A stretch of 64,000 nt of DNA from Kribbella pittospori (GTDB taxonomy: Bacteria > Actinomycetota > Actinomycetes > Propionibacteriales > Kribbellaceae): positions 434,001 through 498,000 of the forward strand of contig NZ_SJKB01000006.1 in NCBI RefSeq assembly GCF_004331465.1, read 5' to 3'. The first letter of the stretch is position 1. Each line of letters begins with the position of its first letter. This document shows positions 43,790 to 51,203 of this stretch, piece by piece. The translations under genes and the position numbers were made by a program. A model generated the notes under the pieces. It ran no database searches. It saw only the letters and a list, made by a program, of their open reading frames with translations, and was not told the origin of the DNA.

Positions 43790-44446
43790 TCAAACTGTGG
43801 ATAACGAACCCTGGTACACGTAGTACGTCTCGGCCCGCCCTTGCAGCGTCACCGGAACAGGCGACACCGCACACGCCCCAAAGACCGCCCCGACGGCGGT
43901 CTCCAACGCATCCGACGCGGACGACGACCAGACGGTGAGTACGCCGCCAGTCCGCAGCTTCGACCGGCACACAGTCAGGAACGGCGACGCGTAGATGGCC
44001 GAGTTCTCGTTGTAGACAAGGAAGTCCGGGCCGTTGTCCACATCCAGCAGGATCCCGTCGAACGACGCATCGGACGACGCGGCAACAACCGCGCGTACGT
44101 CGCCGACGACCACCGACACCCGCGGATCGTCCAGCACCGACGGCACCAGTCCCGACCGCGTCCACGCCACCAGGTCCGGCTCGATCTCCGCGACCACGAC
44201 CTCACCGAGCCGGTCGTCGGTCAGCAACGCACGGACGGTGTAGCCGAGCCCGAGACCACCGACCAGGACGCGATCAGGACGTCGTACCGAGGCCAGGGCG
44301 GCGGACGCGAGCAGCTCCTCGCTGGAGGTCTCACGGTCGTCCATCACGAAGACGCCGTTCACCCGCAGCTCGAGGGCTCCGTCGTCGTCACGCCGCCGCA
44401 GGACCAGCTCTCCCCGTTCACTGCTCCCCCGCGCGATCTCCGGCAC
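43790..44446 (-). CDS. Spermidine synthase-like SAM-dependent protein
   Basis: 218 residues from GTG at 44446, 19 bp after the reductase gene. The core is ELRVNGVFVMDDRETSSEELLAS, VLVGGLGLGYTVRALL (SAM/decarboxylated-SAM loop), EVVVAEIEPDLVAW and DPRVSVVVGDVRAVV. The aminopropyltransferase D in the catalytic loop appears as DGILLDVDNGPDFLVY. True spermidine synthases are longer, so this may be a methyltransferase-like relative. Confidence 0.75.
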   Translation of the reverse strand: MPEIARGSSERGELVLRRRDDDGALELRVNGVFVMDDRETSSEELLASAALASVRRPDRVLVGGLGLGYTVRALLTDDRLGEVVVAEIEPDLVAWTRSGLVPSVLDDPRVSVVVGDVRAVVAASSDASFDGILLDVDNGPDFLVYNENSAIYASPFLTVCRSKLRTGGVLTVWSSSASDALETAVGAVFGACAVSPVPVTLQGRAETYYVYQGSLSTV

Positions 44447-44465
44447 GCCGACATCCTGCCAGGCC

Positions 44466-45050
44466 TCAGTAGTGCACCTTGAACCGCAGGTGCGTGGCAT
44501 TGCCCGACGGTACGACGTCGGTCCGCTCCAGTTGGTACTGCCGGTCGCCCAGGTTCTCGAACAGCGGGGTCCCCGACTGCAGCAGGACCGGCACCAGATG
44601 AATCTGGATCTCGTCGAGCAGTCCCGCGGCCAGGCACTGCTGAGCCGCGCTCGCACCATGCACGCCGACGACCCCGTCGCCGGCAGCATCCTTCGCCGCC
44701 TTGACCGCCGCCTCGATGCCCTCACTGACGAACGTGAACACCGCTGGCGCTCGCACGGTCTCAGGAGCGGGCGGGTTGTGGGTGAGCACGAAGCACGGCA
44801 GCTGCCCCGCCGGACCGCCGTCGCCCCAGCCGCCGTCGCCCTCGGCCAGGTCGTAGGAACGCCGGCCCATCAGGATCGCTCCGGCCGAGGCGACCATGCC
44901 GTCCAGTACTGCGGTGTCCTCCGGGAACGGCTCCCAGAGCCAGCGGTGCAGGATGTCGCCGCCGACGCCGAGCTGGTGTTCCCTGGTCACGTCCGGGCCG
45001 GTGATGTAGCCGTCCAGCGACATCGAGAGGCCTGAGATGACGAGTGCCAT
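44466..45050 (-). CDS. Dihydrofolate reductase-family (RibD C-terminal) protein
   Basis: 194 residues with GAAGGAGTCATC before ATG. The RibD_C pattern reads LVISGLSMSLDGYITGPD, GAILMGRRSYDL, PCFVLTHNPP, FTFVSEGIEAAVKAAKDAAGDGVVGVHGASAAQQCLAAGLLDEIQIHLVPVLL and LFENLG. Stand-alone members reduce unknown pterin- or flavin-like substrates. It precedes the spermidine synthase-like gene in the same direction. Confidence 0.88.
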   Translation of the reverse strand: MALVISGLSMSLDGYITGPDVTREHQLGVGGDILHRWLWEPFPEDTAVLDGMVASAGAILMGRRSYDLAEGDGGWGDGGPAGQLPCFVLTHNPPAPETVRAPAVFTFVSEGIEAAVKAAKDAAGDGVVGVHGASAAQQCLAAGLLDEIQIHLVPVLLQSGTPLFENLGDRQYQLERTDVVPSGNATHLRFKVHY

Positions 45051-45149
45051 GATGACTCCTTCGAAGAGGTGATTCCTACTCCTCGAAGCTTGCCGGTCGG
45101 ACGCCCGTACGCGCCTCCGCGATCAGCACGGAAACACCACGGAAAGGAC

Positions 45150-45848
45150 TCAGTACCAGCCCTTGGCCTGCGAGTGACCCCAGGCCGAGCACGGCGAGCC
45201 GTACGCGTCCTCGATGTAGTCCAGGCCCCACTTGATCTGGGTGACCGGGTTGGTCCGCCAGTCCGAGCCGTACGCCGCCATCCGATTGCCGGGCAGCGCC
45301 TGCGGGATGCCGTACGCCGTGGAGGTCGGGTTGTCGGCGTCGACCCGCCAGCGGGACTCCTTGTTCCACAGCTTCTCGAGGCAGCTGAACTGGCTCTCGC
45401 CCCAGCCGTGGTCGGGCAGGAGGTTCATCGCGACCTCCTTGGGCGTGCCCTCGAGCTTCTTCCGCTCGGCGTCGCGGCTGGCCCGCTCCTCGCGCGAGTC
45501 GTTGTCCTTCTCCTGCAGCGCCTTGTACCGCTTCAGGGCCGCGTTCTTGGCCGCGCGGACCGTGGCAGCCTTGTCCTGGGTCGCCTTGCGCTGGGCCTCG
45601 ACGGCCTCGATCTGGTTGCGCAGCCGGATGACCTCCTGGGCCTGCTCCTCAGGGGACAGTCCCTTGGGCGAGGGCGTCTTCACCGCGTGGGCCTTCTCGC
45701 TGTTCAGCACGGCCATCTCGGCCCGGCCGGACACCTGTTCCGAGGCGACGCTGCTCCCGGGGGAGCTGAAGAGGTCGATACCGGCGACAACGGAGACGAC
45801 GACGATTCCAGTCACTGAGAGAACCGCGACGGAGCGCTTCGCTTTCAT
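45150..45848 (-). CDS. Secreted lytic transglycosylase with coiled-coil stalk
   Basis: 232 residues from ATG at 45848, with CGGAAGGACAG upstream. An N-terminal signal or anchor helix (SVAVLSVTGIVVVSVVAGI, 6-24) is followed by a long coiled coil (about 68-140: EEQAQEVIRLRNQIEAVEAQRK ...) and a C-terminal SLT-like domain: GWGESQFSCLEKLWNKESRWRVDADNPTSTAYGIPQALPGNRMAAYGSDW. The catalytic Glu is in NKESRW. It cleaves peptidoglycan glycan strands outside the membrane. A hairpin at 45942-45970 isolates it from phoH. Confidence 0.88.
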   Translation of the reverse strand: MKAKRSVAVLSVTGIVVVSVVAGIDLFSSPGSSVASEQVSGRAEMAVLNSEKAHAVKTPSPKGLSPEEQAQEVIRLRNQIEAVEAQRKATQDKAATVRAAKNAALKRYKALQEKDNDSREERASRDAERKKLEGTPKEVAMNLLPDHGWGESQFSCLEKLWNKESRWRVDADNPTSTAYGIPQALPGNRMAAYGSDWRTNPVTQIKWGLDYIEDAYGSPCSAWGHSQAKGWY

Positions 45849-45941
45849 CTGTCCTTCCGAGAAAACCCGACCCCCGTCGGCTGGCAACAGGAACATACTC
45901 TGGCGTAAACCGACCGTGATCACAAGCAGGTCACAGACAAC

Positions 45942-45970
45942 GGTGCGGCCGCCCAACGGGCGACCGCACC
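45942..45970 (-). terminator. Strong GC-rich hairpin downstream of phoH
   Basis: GGTGCGG and CCGCACC close the stem, with CGCCC pairing inside one mismatch and a small AAC loop. It lies 86 bp after the phoH stop and 94 bp before the transglycosylase start on the same strand. There is no T-tract, as is common for actinomycete terminators. Confidence 0.55.
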
Positions 45971-46056
45971 GTGCACGCGGAAGTCTTACGCGTGCTTTAC
46001 AGACAGAGATTACCTAAAACCAGAAACGCTCCTTACCAAGACCTTCCCCGCCCCGG

Positions 46057-47391
46057 TCACAGCTGCAGATCATCCAGCATCTCGGTGACCAGAGCGGCGA
46101 TCGGCGACCGCTCCGAGCGGGTCAGCGTCACGTGTGCGAACAGCGGGTGCCCCTTCAACTGCTCGACCACCGCGACGACACCGTCGTGCCGGCCGACCCG
46201 TAGGTTGTCCCGCTGGGCCACGTCGTGGGTGAGCACCACCCGCGAGTTCGCGCCGACCCGGGAGAGCACCGTCAGCAGCACGTTGCGCTCCAGCGACTGG
46301 GCCTCGTCGACGATCACGAACGCGTCGTGCAGCGAGCGGCCGCGGATGTGGGTCAGCGGCAGCACCTCGAGCATGCCGCGGTCGATCACCTCGTCGATCA
46401 CGTCACCGCTGGTCAGCGCGCCGAGCGTGTCGTACACGGCCTGCGCCCACGGCTGCATCTTCTCCGACTCCGAGCCGGGCAGGTAACCGAGCTCCTGGCC
46501 GCCGACCGCGAACAGCGGCCGGAAGACGACCACCTTCTTGTGCTGCCGCCGTTCCATCACCGCCTCGAGGCCGGCGCAGAGTGCGAGCGCGGACTTGCCG
46601 GTGCCGGCCCGGCCGCCGAGCGAGATGATCCCGACGTCGGGGTCCAGCAGCAGGTCGAGCGCGACCCGCTGCTCGGCCGACCGGCCGCGGATCCCGAACG
46701 CCTCCCGGTCACCCCGGACCAGCCGGACCCGCTTGTCCGGCATCACCCTGCCGAGCGCACTGCCCCGCTCGGACAGCAGCACCAACCCGGTGTGGGTCGG
46801 GAACTCACCGGCCTGCGGCAGCTCCAGTACGCCGTTCTCGTACAGGTCGTCGACCACGTGGGTCTCGACCTCGAGCTCGCTCATCCCGGTCCAGCCGGAT
46901 TCCAGCGTCAGCTCGGCCCGGTACTCCTCGGCCATCAGACCGCAGGCCGACGCCTTGACCCGCATCGGCAGGTCCTTCGAGACCAGCGTGACGTCCCTGC
47001 CCTCGGACTTGAAGTTGCAGGCGACGGCCAGGATGCGGCTGTCGTTGTCGCCGAGCCGGAAACCGGCCGGCAGGCTCTCCGGATCGGTGTGGTTCAGTTC
47101 GACCCGGAGGGTTCCACCCTTCTCCCCCACTGGCAGGGGCGCGTCCAGACGTCCGTACTGGATCCGGAGCTCGTCGAGCAGCCGCAGTGCGGTGCGAGCG
47201 AAGTAGCCGAGTTCCGGGTGATGCCGTTTGGCCTCCAATTCGGTGACGACGACCACCGGGACGACCACCTCGTGCTCGTCGAACCGCAGCATCGCGTGCG
47301 GGTCCGACAGCAGCACCGAGGTGTCCAGCACGAAGGTGCGCTGGGCCGGTATGGATGAGGTACTTGACGCCTTGGCGTGGGTGGCAGCCAT
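46057..47391 (-). CDS. PhoH-family protein with N-terminal PIN domain (PhoH2 type)
   Basis: 444 residues from ATG at 47391 with CCGAGAGGACG upstream. The PIN domain (TFVLDTSVLLSDPHAMLRFDEHEVVVPVVVVTELE ... RLGDNDSRILAVACNF ... VSKDLPMRVKA) carries the acidic nuclease residues. The PhoH ATPase follows, with Walker A GGRAGTGKSALAL, RPLFAVGGQELGYLPGS and Walker B VIVDEAQSL. PhoH2 proteins unwind and cleave RNA, as a toxin-like or RNA-quality role. The mRNA probably has a ~300-nt structured leader. Confidence 0.93.
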   Translation of the reverse strand: MAATHAKASSTSSIPAQRTFVLDTSVLLSDPHAMLRFDEHEVVVPVVVVTELEAKRHHPELGYFARTALRLLDELRIQYGRLDAPLPVGEKGGTLRVELNHTDPESLPAGFRLGDNDSRILAVACNFKSEGRDVTLVSKDLPMRVKASACGLMAEEYRAELTLESGWTGMSELEVETHVVDDLYENGVLELPQAGEFPTHTGLVLLSERGSALGRVMPDKRVRLVRGDREAFGIRGRSAEQRVALDLLLDPDVGIISLGGRAGTGKSALALCAGLEAVMERRQHKKVVVFRPLFAVGGQELGYLPGSESEKMQPWAQAVYDTLGALTSGDVIDEVIDRGMLEVLPLTHIRGRSLHDAFVIVDEAQSLERNVLLTVLSRVGANSRVVLTHDVAQRDNLRVGRHDGVVAVVEQLKGHPLFAHVTLTRSERSPIAALVTEMLDDLQL

Positions 47392-47469
47392 GTCGCACGT
47401 CCTCTCGGGCCGCGACGTGCACCACGCCCGGCCCACCAGTGGTTAGGTGATGGACCGGGAACTGACCCC

Positions 47470-47659
47470 GGGATCTGGTGCAGATCCCGTCCGCCGCGCC
47501 GCACGAGCGCTGACGGGAATCAGTGAGATCGAGACGCGAGGTCTCGGGCACTCCGTTCTGCCCCTCATGGGGCAACCGGCTGGCGAACGATTCTCAAGCT
47601 GATCGGGCCTCCCGGACAGCCGGCTTCCCCTCCGACCGTCACTAAGGAGCGTAGGTCGG
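47470..47659 (-). promoter_or_regulatory. Hairpin-rich leader upstream of phoH
   Basis: The 399-bp gap 47392-47790 has no gene. On the phoH strand it can form four compact stems: 47470-47488 (GGGATCTG/CAGATCCC, 3-nt loop), 47530-47546 (CGAGAC/GTCTCG), 47559-47574 (TGCCCC/GGGGCA, 4-nt loop) and 47632-47659 (CCGACC/GGTCGG). This suggests a structured 5' UTR or small RNA. I could not match it to a riboswitch class by eye. Confidence 0.4.
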
Positions 47660-47790
47660 CGGCGCAAACCCCGCATTCCGACACGCCCGGCCACGGGGTT
47701 AACGGCGTGTTACTTCTTCCCCCCACGCGGGGGAGGTCGTTCACGCTGCGGAGTGATCCGGCCCGCGACCCTCCGCGACAGTCTCGTCAC

Positions 47791-48984
47791 ATGCGGAAGA
47801 ACTGGCCGGTGTGGACCGGGTACGCGACGGCTCTGTGGTCCCTCACGTACGGCGTCCTGGGCGTCTACTGGGCCTTCGGCGGAGCCGGCTACCCGTTCGC
47901 GAAAGTGACCGATGATCGTTCAACCGCCTCGATCCTGGAGGGCTCACCCGCCCAGGTCGTTGCCCCGGTCATGGCGGCCGTCGGTCTCGGTGGCGCCGTA
48001 CTGGCGATCGTCATGACCAGACGCCCGGCCCGAGGTTGGGTGCTCCAGGCAATCGCCGCCGTACTGGCCGTCGGGCTCGCGGTGGTGATCCCTGACTACA
48101 CACTGATCGCGATGGTTGCCCTCGCCCCTGCGTTGGTGGTCTTCGCGTTCACCGGCGTACCGGGTGAACAGGGCGGCGTGGGCGACATCCTGTACTGGCA
48201 CCGGGTGAACCTGATCATCGTGTTCGTCGGTGGTCTGCTGTGGGCCGCGACCGCGATTGCGTACCACCGCCGCAGCCGGGACGCCTGTGTTTCCTGCGGA
48301 CGCAGCGATCGCCCCGATCCGGCCTGGACGACACCGCAGCAAACCCTGCGCTGGGGTCGCATCGCGGTCACCGTCGCAGTGGTCGCCAACGTGCCGTACG
48401 AGTTCACCCGAGTGGCATGGTTCTTCGGCTGGCCGGTCGGGATCAGCGACGAGTTCCACCGGATGATGGCCGACACACCCGGCATGCTGGCGATGGGCCT
48501 CGGCCTGGCCGTGATGGGCGTCGGCGGCGGCATCCTCACCCACGGCCTGGTGCACCGCTGGGGAGAGGTCTGTCCGCGCTGGATCCGGTTCAAGGCGGGC
48601 AAGCGCGTCCCACCATTCCTCGCGATCATTCCGGCGTCGGTCGTGGCCGTCGTACTCATCCCGGCCGGCTTGATGAACACCCAACTCCCCCTGGACGGCG
48701 ACAACTGGGCCCTCAACGGTCCCGGCATCCTCTGGGTGGTCTGGGGAGCCGCCCTGGGTACGGCGACGTACGCCTACTACCTGCGACGCCGTACGACGTG
48801 TGCACGCTGCGGACGCGGGGTCACGTCCCGAAGCGGCGCTCCCGTTGTGCGTAGCTCCGGATCGCCCGCAGGAAGTCGACGTGCCGGAAATCCGGCCACA
48901 GGGCTTCACAGAAGTAGAACTCGCTCAGCGCGCTCTGCCACAGCAAGAAGCCACCGAGCCGCTGCTCACCCGACGTCCGGATGA
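47791..48984 (+). CDS. Multi-pass membrane protein with read-through C-terminus
   Basis: 397 residues from ATG at 47791. Eight or so helices are visible (VWTGYATALWSLTYGVLGVYWAFGG; VVAPVMAAVGLGGAVLAIVMT; ILWVVWGAALGTATYAYY). Cytoplasmic CxxC pairs are DACVSCGRS and TTCARCGRG. The second pair looks like the natural end, but the frame continues ~55 Ser/Arg-rich residues antisense to uppS, overlapping it by 164 bp. No family is recognised; the CxxC loops may bind metal. Confidence 0.75.
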   Translation: MRKNWPVWTGYATALWSLTYGVLGVYWAFGGAGYPFAKVTDDRSTASILEGSPAQVVAPVMAAVGLGGAVLAIVMTRRPARGWVLQAIAAVLAVGLAVVIPDYTLIAMVALAPALVVFAFTGVPGEQGGVGDILYWHRVNLIIVFVGGLLWAATAIAYHRRSRDACVSCGRSDRPDPAWTTPQQTLRWGRIAVTVAVVANVPYEFTRVAWFFGWPVGISDEFHRMMADTPGMLAMGLGLAVMGVGGGILTHGLVHRWGEVCPRWIRFKAGKRVPPFLAIIPASVVAVVLIPAGLMNTQLPLDGDNWALNGPGILWVVWGAALGTATYAYYLRRRTTCARCGRGVTSRSGAPVVRSSGSPAGSRRAGNPATGLHRSRTRSARSATARSHRAAAHPTSG

Positions 48985-49600
48985 CCAGGTCCGGGTCCGG
49001 CTGGCCCTTCGTGTACAGGTGCCGGGCGATGTGCTCGACGTCGACGCGCTCGGCCAGTTCCTCGATGGAGATGCCCTGCGCGGCCTCCTCGAGCAGGAGC
49101 GAGCGGACCGCGTCGGCCAGCTCCCGGCGGCCGCCGTACCCGACCGCGACGTTGACCAGCATCCCGTCGACTTCATGCGTGGCAGTCTCGGCCGCCTTGA
49201 GCGTCTCGGCGGTGGCGCCGGGCAACAGATCCAGCGCGCCGACCGGGTGGATCCGCCAGCGGCCGATCGCGGTCAGCTCGTCGACGGTCTGCTCGATGAT
49301 CCGCAACAGTGGCTCGAGCTCGTCGGTGGGCCGGCTCAGATTGTCGGTGGAGAGCATCCAGACGGTGACCACCTTGACGCCGACGTCGTCGCACCAGTCG
49401 AGGAACTCGACGATCTTGTTCGCCCCGGCCTCGTGACCGCGCGACACCGGGTCGCCGACGGCCCGGGCCCAGCGCCGATTGCCGTCGATGATGACGCCGA
49501 TGTGCCGCGGGATCCGGTCCGGCGACAGCGATCGGACCAGCCGGCGTTCGTACAGTCCGTACACCGCGTCGCGCAATTTTTGCTTGCCAGGTGTCCGCAT
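48821..49600 (-). CDS. uppS: Isoprenyl transferase (undecaprenyl/decaprenyl diphosphate synthase)
   Basis: 259 residues from ATG at 49600, with AGGAGAGCACC upstream. Cis-prenyltransferase motifs: IPRHIGVIIDGNRRWARA (catalytic D39), VTVWMLSTDNLSRP, VNVAVGYGGRRELADAV and PDPDLVIRTSGEQRLGGFLLWQSALSEFYF. It makes the lipid carrier for cell-wall synthesis. The N-terminal RDAVYGLYERRL extension is typical of actinobacterial Z-farnesyl or decaprenyl enzymes; product length is not readable. Confidence 0.95.
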   Translation of the reverse strand: MRTPGKQKLRDAVYGLYERRLVRSLSPDRIPRHIGVIIDGNRRWARAVGDPVSRGHEAGANKIVEFLDWCDDVGVKVVTVWMLSTDNLSRPTDELEPLLRIIEQTVDELTAIGRWRIHPVGALDLLPGATAETLKAAETATHEVDGMLVNVAVGYGGRRELADAVRSLLLEEAAQGISIEELAERVDVEHIARHLYTKGQPDPDLVIRTSGEQRLGGFLLWQSALSEFYFCEALWPDFRHVDFLRAIRSYAQRERRFGT

Positions 49601-49790
49601 GGGCAGGTGCTCTCCTCGAAGACTCTCGGTCACGAGGCTAGCCCAGATCGGCCGCTGTTGAGAGGGCCCGGAGCGGCTCGGAAAAAGCTCCCGGGAAGTT
49701 CGAACTTTCGCCGAAGTTCGTGCGTCGGACACGCGGGTGGCGGTGTGCCAACGGGTGATGTCGCCTACATTTCATGCTTATGGACGATGG

Positions 49791-49810
49791 AACCTACGGT
49801 TCCGTAGGTT
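49791..49810. promoter_or_regulatory. TetR-type operator before the hemolysin III gene
   Basis: AACCTACGG-TT-CCGTAGGTT is a perfect 9-bp inverted repeat with 2-nt spacer, 49 bp upstream of the start. A half-repeat ACGGTTGCGTAGGT follows at 49811-49824, a copy of ACGGTTCCGTAGGT at 49796-49809 shifted by 15 bp. The TetR protein that would read it is not encoded nearby. Confidence 0.6.
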
Positions 49811-49858
49811 ACGGTTGCGTAGGTACTGAACCGCCCGGCACCCCTCGAAAGGACGGCG

Positions 49859-50554
49859 ATGACCGCTACCAGCGCCCAGCCCCAGGAAGTCGGTCACCGG
49901 CTGTCGGGAAGACTCGCGCCGCTGAAGCCCAAGCTTCGCGGCTGGCTGCACGCCGGCACGTTCCCGTTCGCGACCGCCGCCGGCATCGTGCTGATCTGTC
50001 TCGCCCCCGGCGCCGAGGCCCGCTGGGCCGCCGCGGTCTACACCATGGGCGCGATGCTGCTGTTCGGCATCTCCGCGCTGTACCACCGGTTCTACTGGGG
50101 CCCGACCGGTGAGGCGATTCTGCGCCGGCTCGACCACAGCAACATCTTCCTGCTGATCGCCGGCACCTACACCCCGCTCGGGATGGTCCTGCTGCACGGC
50201 GACAACCGGTTGCTGATGCTCGGCCTGGTCTGGGGCGGGGCGCTGCTCGGCATCCTGTTCCGGATCTTCTGGGTGAGCGCACCGCGCTGGCTCTACACGC
50301 CGATCTACCTCGCCCTCGGCTGGGTGGCGATCTTCTGGATGGGCGACATCTACCACCAGGGCGGCGCGGCGGTGGTCACGCTGATCGCGGTCGGCGGCGG
50401 GCTCTACTCGATCGGCGCGGTCATCTACGGCACCAAGCGGCCGAACCCGTCACCCCTGTGGTTCGGCTTCCACGAGATCTTCCACGCGTTCACCGTGGCC
50501 GCGTTCATCTGCCACTACATCGCCGTCAGCATCGCCACGTACCAGGTCGGCTAG
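49859..50554 (+). CDS. Hemolysin III / PAQR-family membrane protein
   Basis: 231 residues from ATG with CGAAAGGACGGC upstream. Seven helices and the PAQR signatures are seen: GISALYHRFYW (S..YH), RLDHSNIFLLIAGTYTPLGM and FGFHEIFHAFTVAAFICHYIAV (HxxxH metal pair). Bacterial members of this zinc-dependent hydrolase-like family are usually called hemolysin III; lytic activity is not proven. Its TAG stop is the first codon of the 26-bp inverted repeat arm. Confidence 0.92.
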   Translation: MTATSAQPQEVGHRLSGRLAPLKPKLRGWLHAGTFPFATAAGIVLICLAPGAEARWAAAVYTMGAMLLFGISALYHRFYWGPTGEAILRRLDHSNIFLLIAGTYTPLGMVLLHGDNRLLMLGLVWGGALLGILFRIFWVSAPRWLYTPIYLALGWVAIFWMGDIYHQGGAAVVTLIAVGGGLYSIGAVIYGTKRPNPSPLWFGFHEIFHAFTVAAFICHYIAVSIATYQVG

Positions 50555-50638
50555 GGCGTGTCTCCCGATCCCACGCCGTAGCGAGCAGGTGCCCGCCGAG
50601 TGCCGCGCAGTAGGCGTGGGATCGGGAGACACGCCCTA
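50552..50638. mobile_element. MITE-like element: perfect 26-bp inverted repeat with both flanking stop codons inside
   Basis: Arms at 50552-50577 and 50613-50638 are exact reverse complements, starting TAGGGCGTGTCTCCCGATCC, with a 35-nt loop. The stop of the hemolysin III gene (TAG, 50552-50554) and that of the convergent MarR gene (TAG on minus, 50636-50638) are the outermost triplets. If the outer TA is read as a target duplication, the element is 83 bp with 24-bp termini beginning GGGCGTGTCTC. It could equally act as a very strong bidirectional terminator. Confidence 0.6.
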
Positions 50639-51088
50639 ACTCCCCAACTCTCTGAGGGTTTCGCGCAGTACGTCGTACCTTTCGCGGCCCAACTGCTGTT
50701 CCCACAACTCCTCTACGCGGGCGATCGCGGCCCGGCTGAAGTCGACTGCCTCGTCGCCACGCGGCGTACGGCGTACCAGCCGGACCCGCCGGTCACCCCG
50801 CAGCCGGTCCGACTCGGTGAATCCCAGTCGCTGCAGGTAATCGACGTGCTGCCCGAGGCCCTGCTTCGTCATGCCGGCGGCCTCGGCCAGATCGGTGATC
50901 CGGCCGCCCTCCGGCGGGATCATCTCGAGCAGCCGGTAGTGCGAGATCCGCAGCCCCGGGAACGCCTGCTCGGAGTCGGCCAGGATCTCTGCCCGTAGTC
51001 GCGCCATCACGAGCCCGAGCAACCCGGCGATGTGATCGGACCTGACCGGGTCCACCGGTGTGCCCGAAAGTCCGTTGACGGAAGTCAT
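50636..51088 (-). CDS. MarR-family winged-helix regulator
   Basis: 150 residues. DNA-binding domain: FPGLRISHYRLLEMIPPEGGRITDLAEAAGMTKQGLGQHVDYLQRLGFTESDRLRGDRRVRLVRRTPRG. Helical ends form the dimer interface. It is divergent from the phosphotransferase gene, with a TTACTA/TAGTAA repeat in between. Ligand unknown. Its stop codon lies in the inverted-repeat element. Confidence 0.92.
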   Translation of the reverse strand: MTSVNGLSGTPVDPVRSDHIAGLLGLVMARLRAEILADSEQAFPGLRISHYRLLEMIPPEGGRITDLAEAAGMTKQGLGQHVDYLQRLGFTESDRLRGDRRVRLVRRTPRGDEAVDFSRAAIARVEELWEQQLGRERYDVLRETLRELGS

Positions 51089-51097
51089 AAGGCAACT

Positions 51098-51115
51098 TTA
51101 CTATCTCGGTAGTAA
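51098..51115. promoter_or_regulatory. Putative MarR operator TTACTA-N6-TAGTAA
   Basis: A 6-bp inverted repeat starting 10 bp upstream of the MarR start, in the divergent promoter region. The surrounding AACTTTAC (51095-51101) and GCTTTACT (51120-51127) look like partial repeats. MarR autoregulation and control of the divergent phosphotransferase are plausible. Confidence 0.5.
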
Positions 51116-51203
51116 GGCTGCTTTACTTCTTTCCGTGCTGGCCCTGAAGACTGGCAGAAGACGCGGGCGGACGATGGGCGGCAGACTGCTTTGGGGGGAA
51201 CGC

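Noticed and set aside
45849..45980. c-di-AMP (ydaO) riboswitch or CRP site before the lytic transglycosylase
   Set aside because: Such switches precede cell-wall hydrolases in actinomycetes, but I could not see the conserved core sequences, and the TGTGA-like words there do not form a proper CRP dyad.
47392..47790. Known riboswitch class before phoH
   Set aside because: Stems are present but none of the cobalamin, TPP, SAM, M-box or ydaO core motifs could be matched by eye; kept only as an unassigned structured leader.
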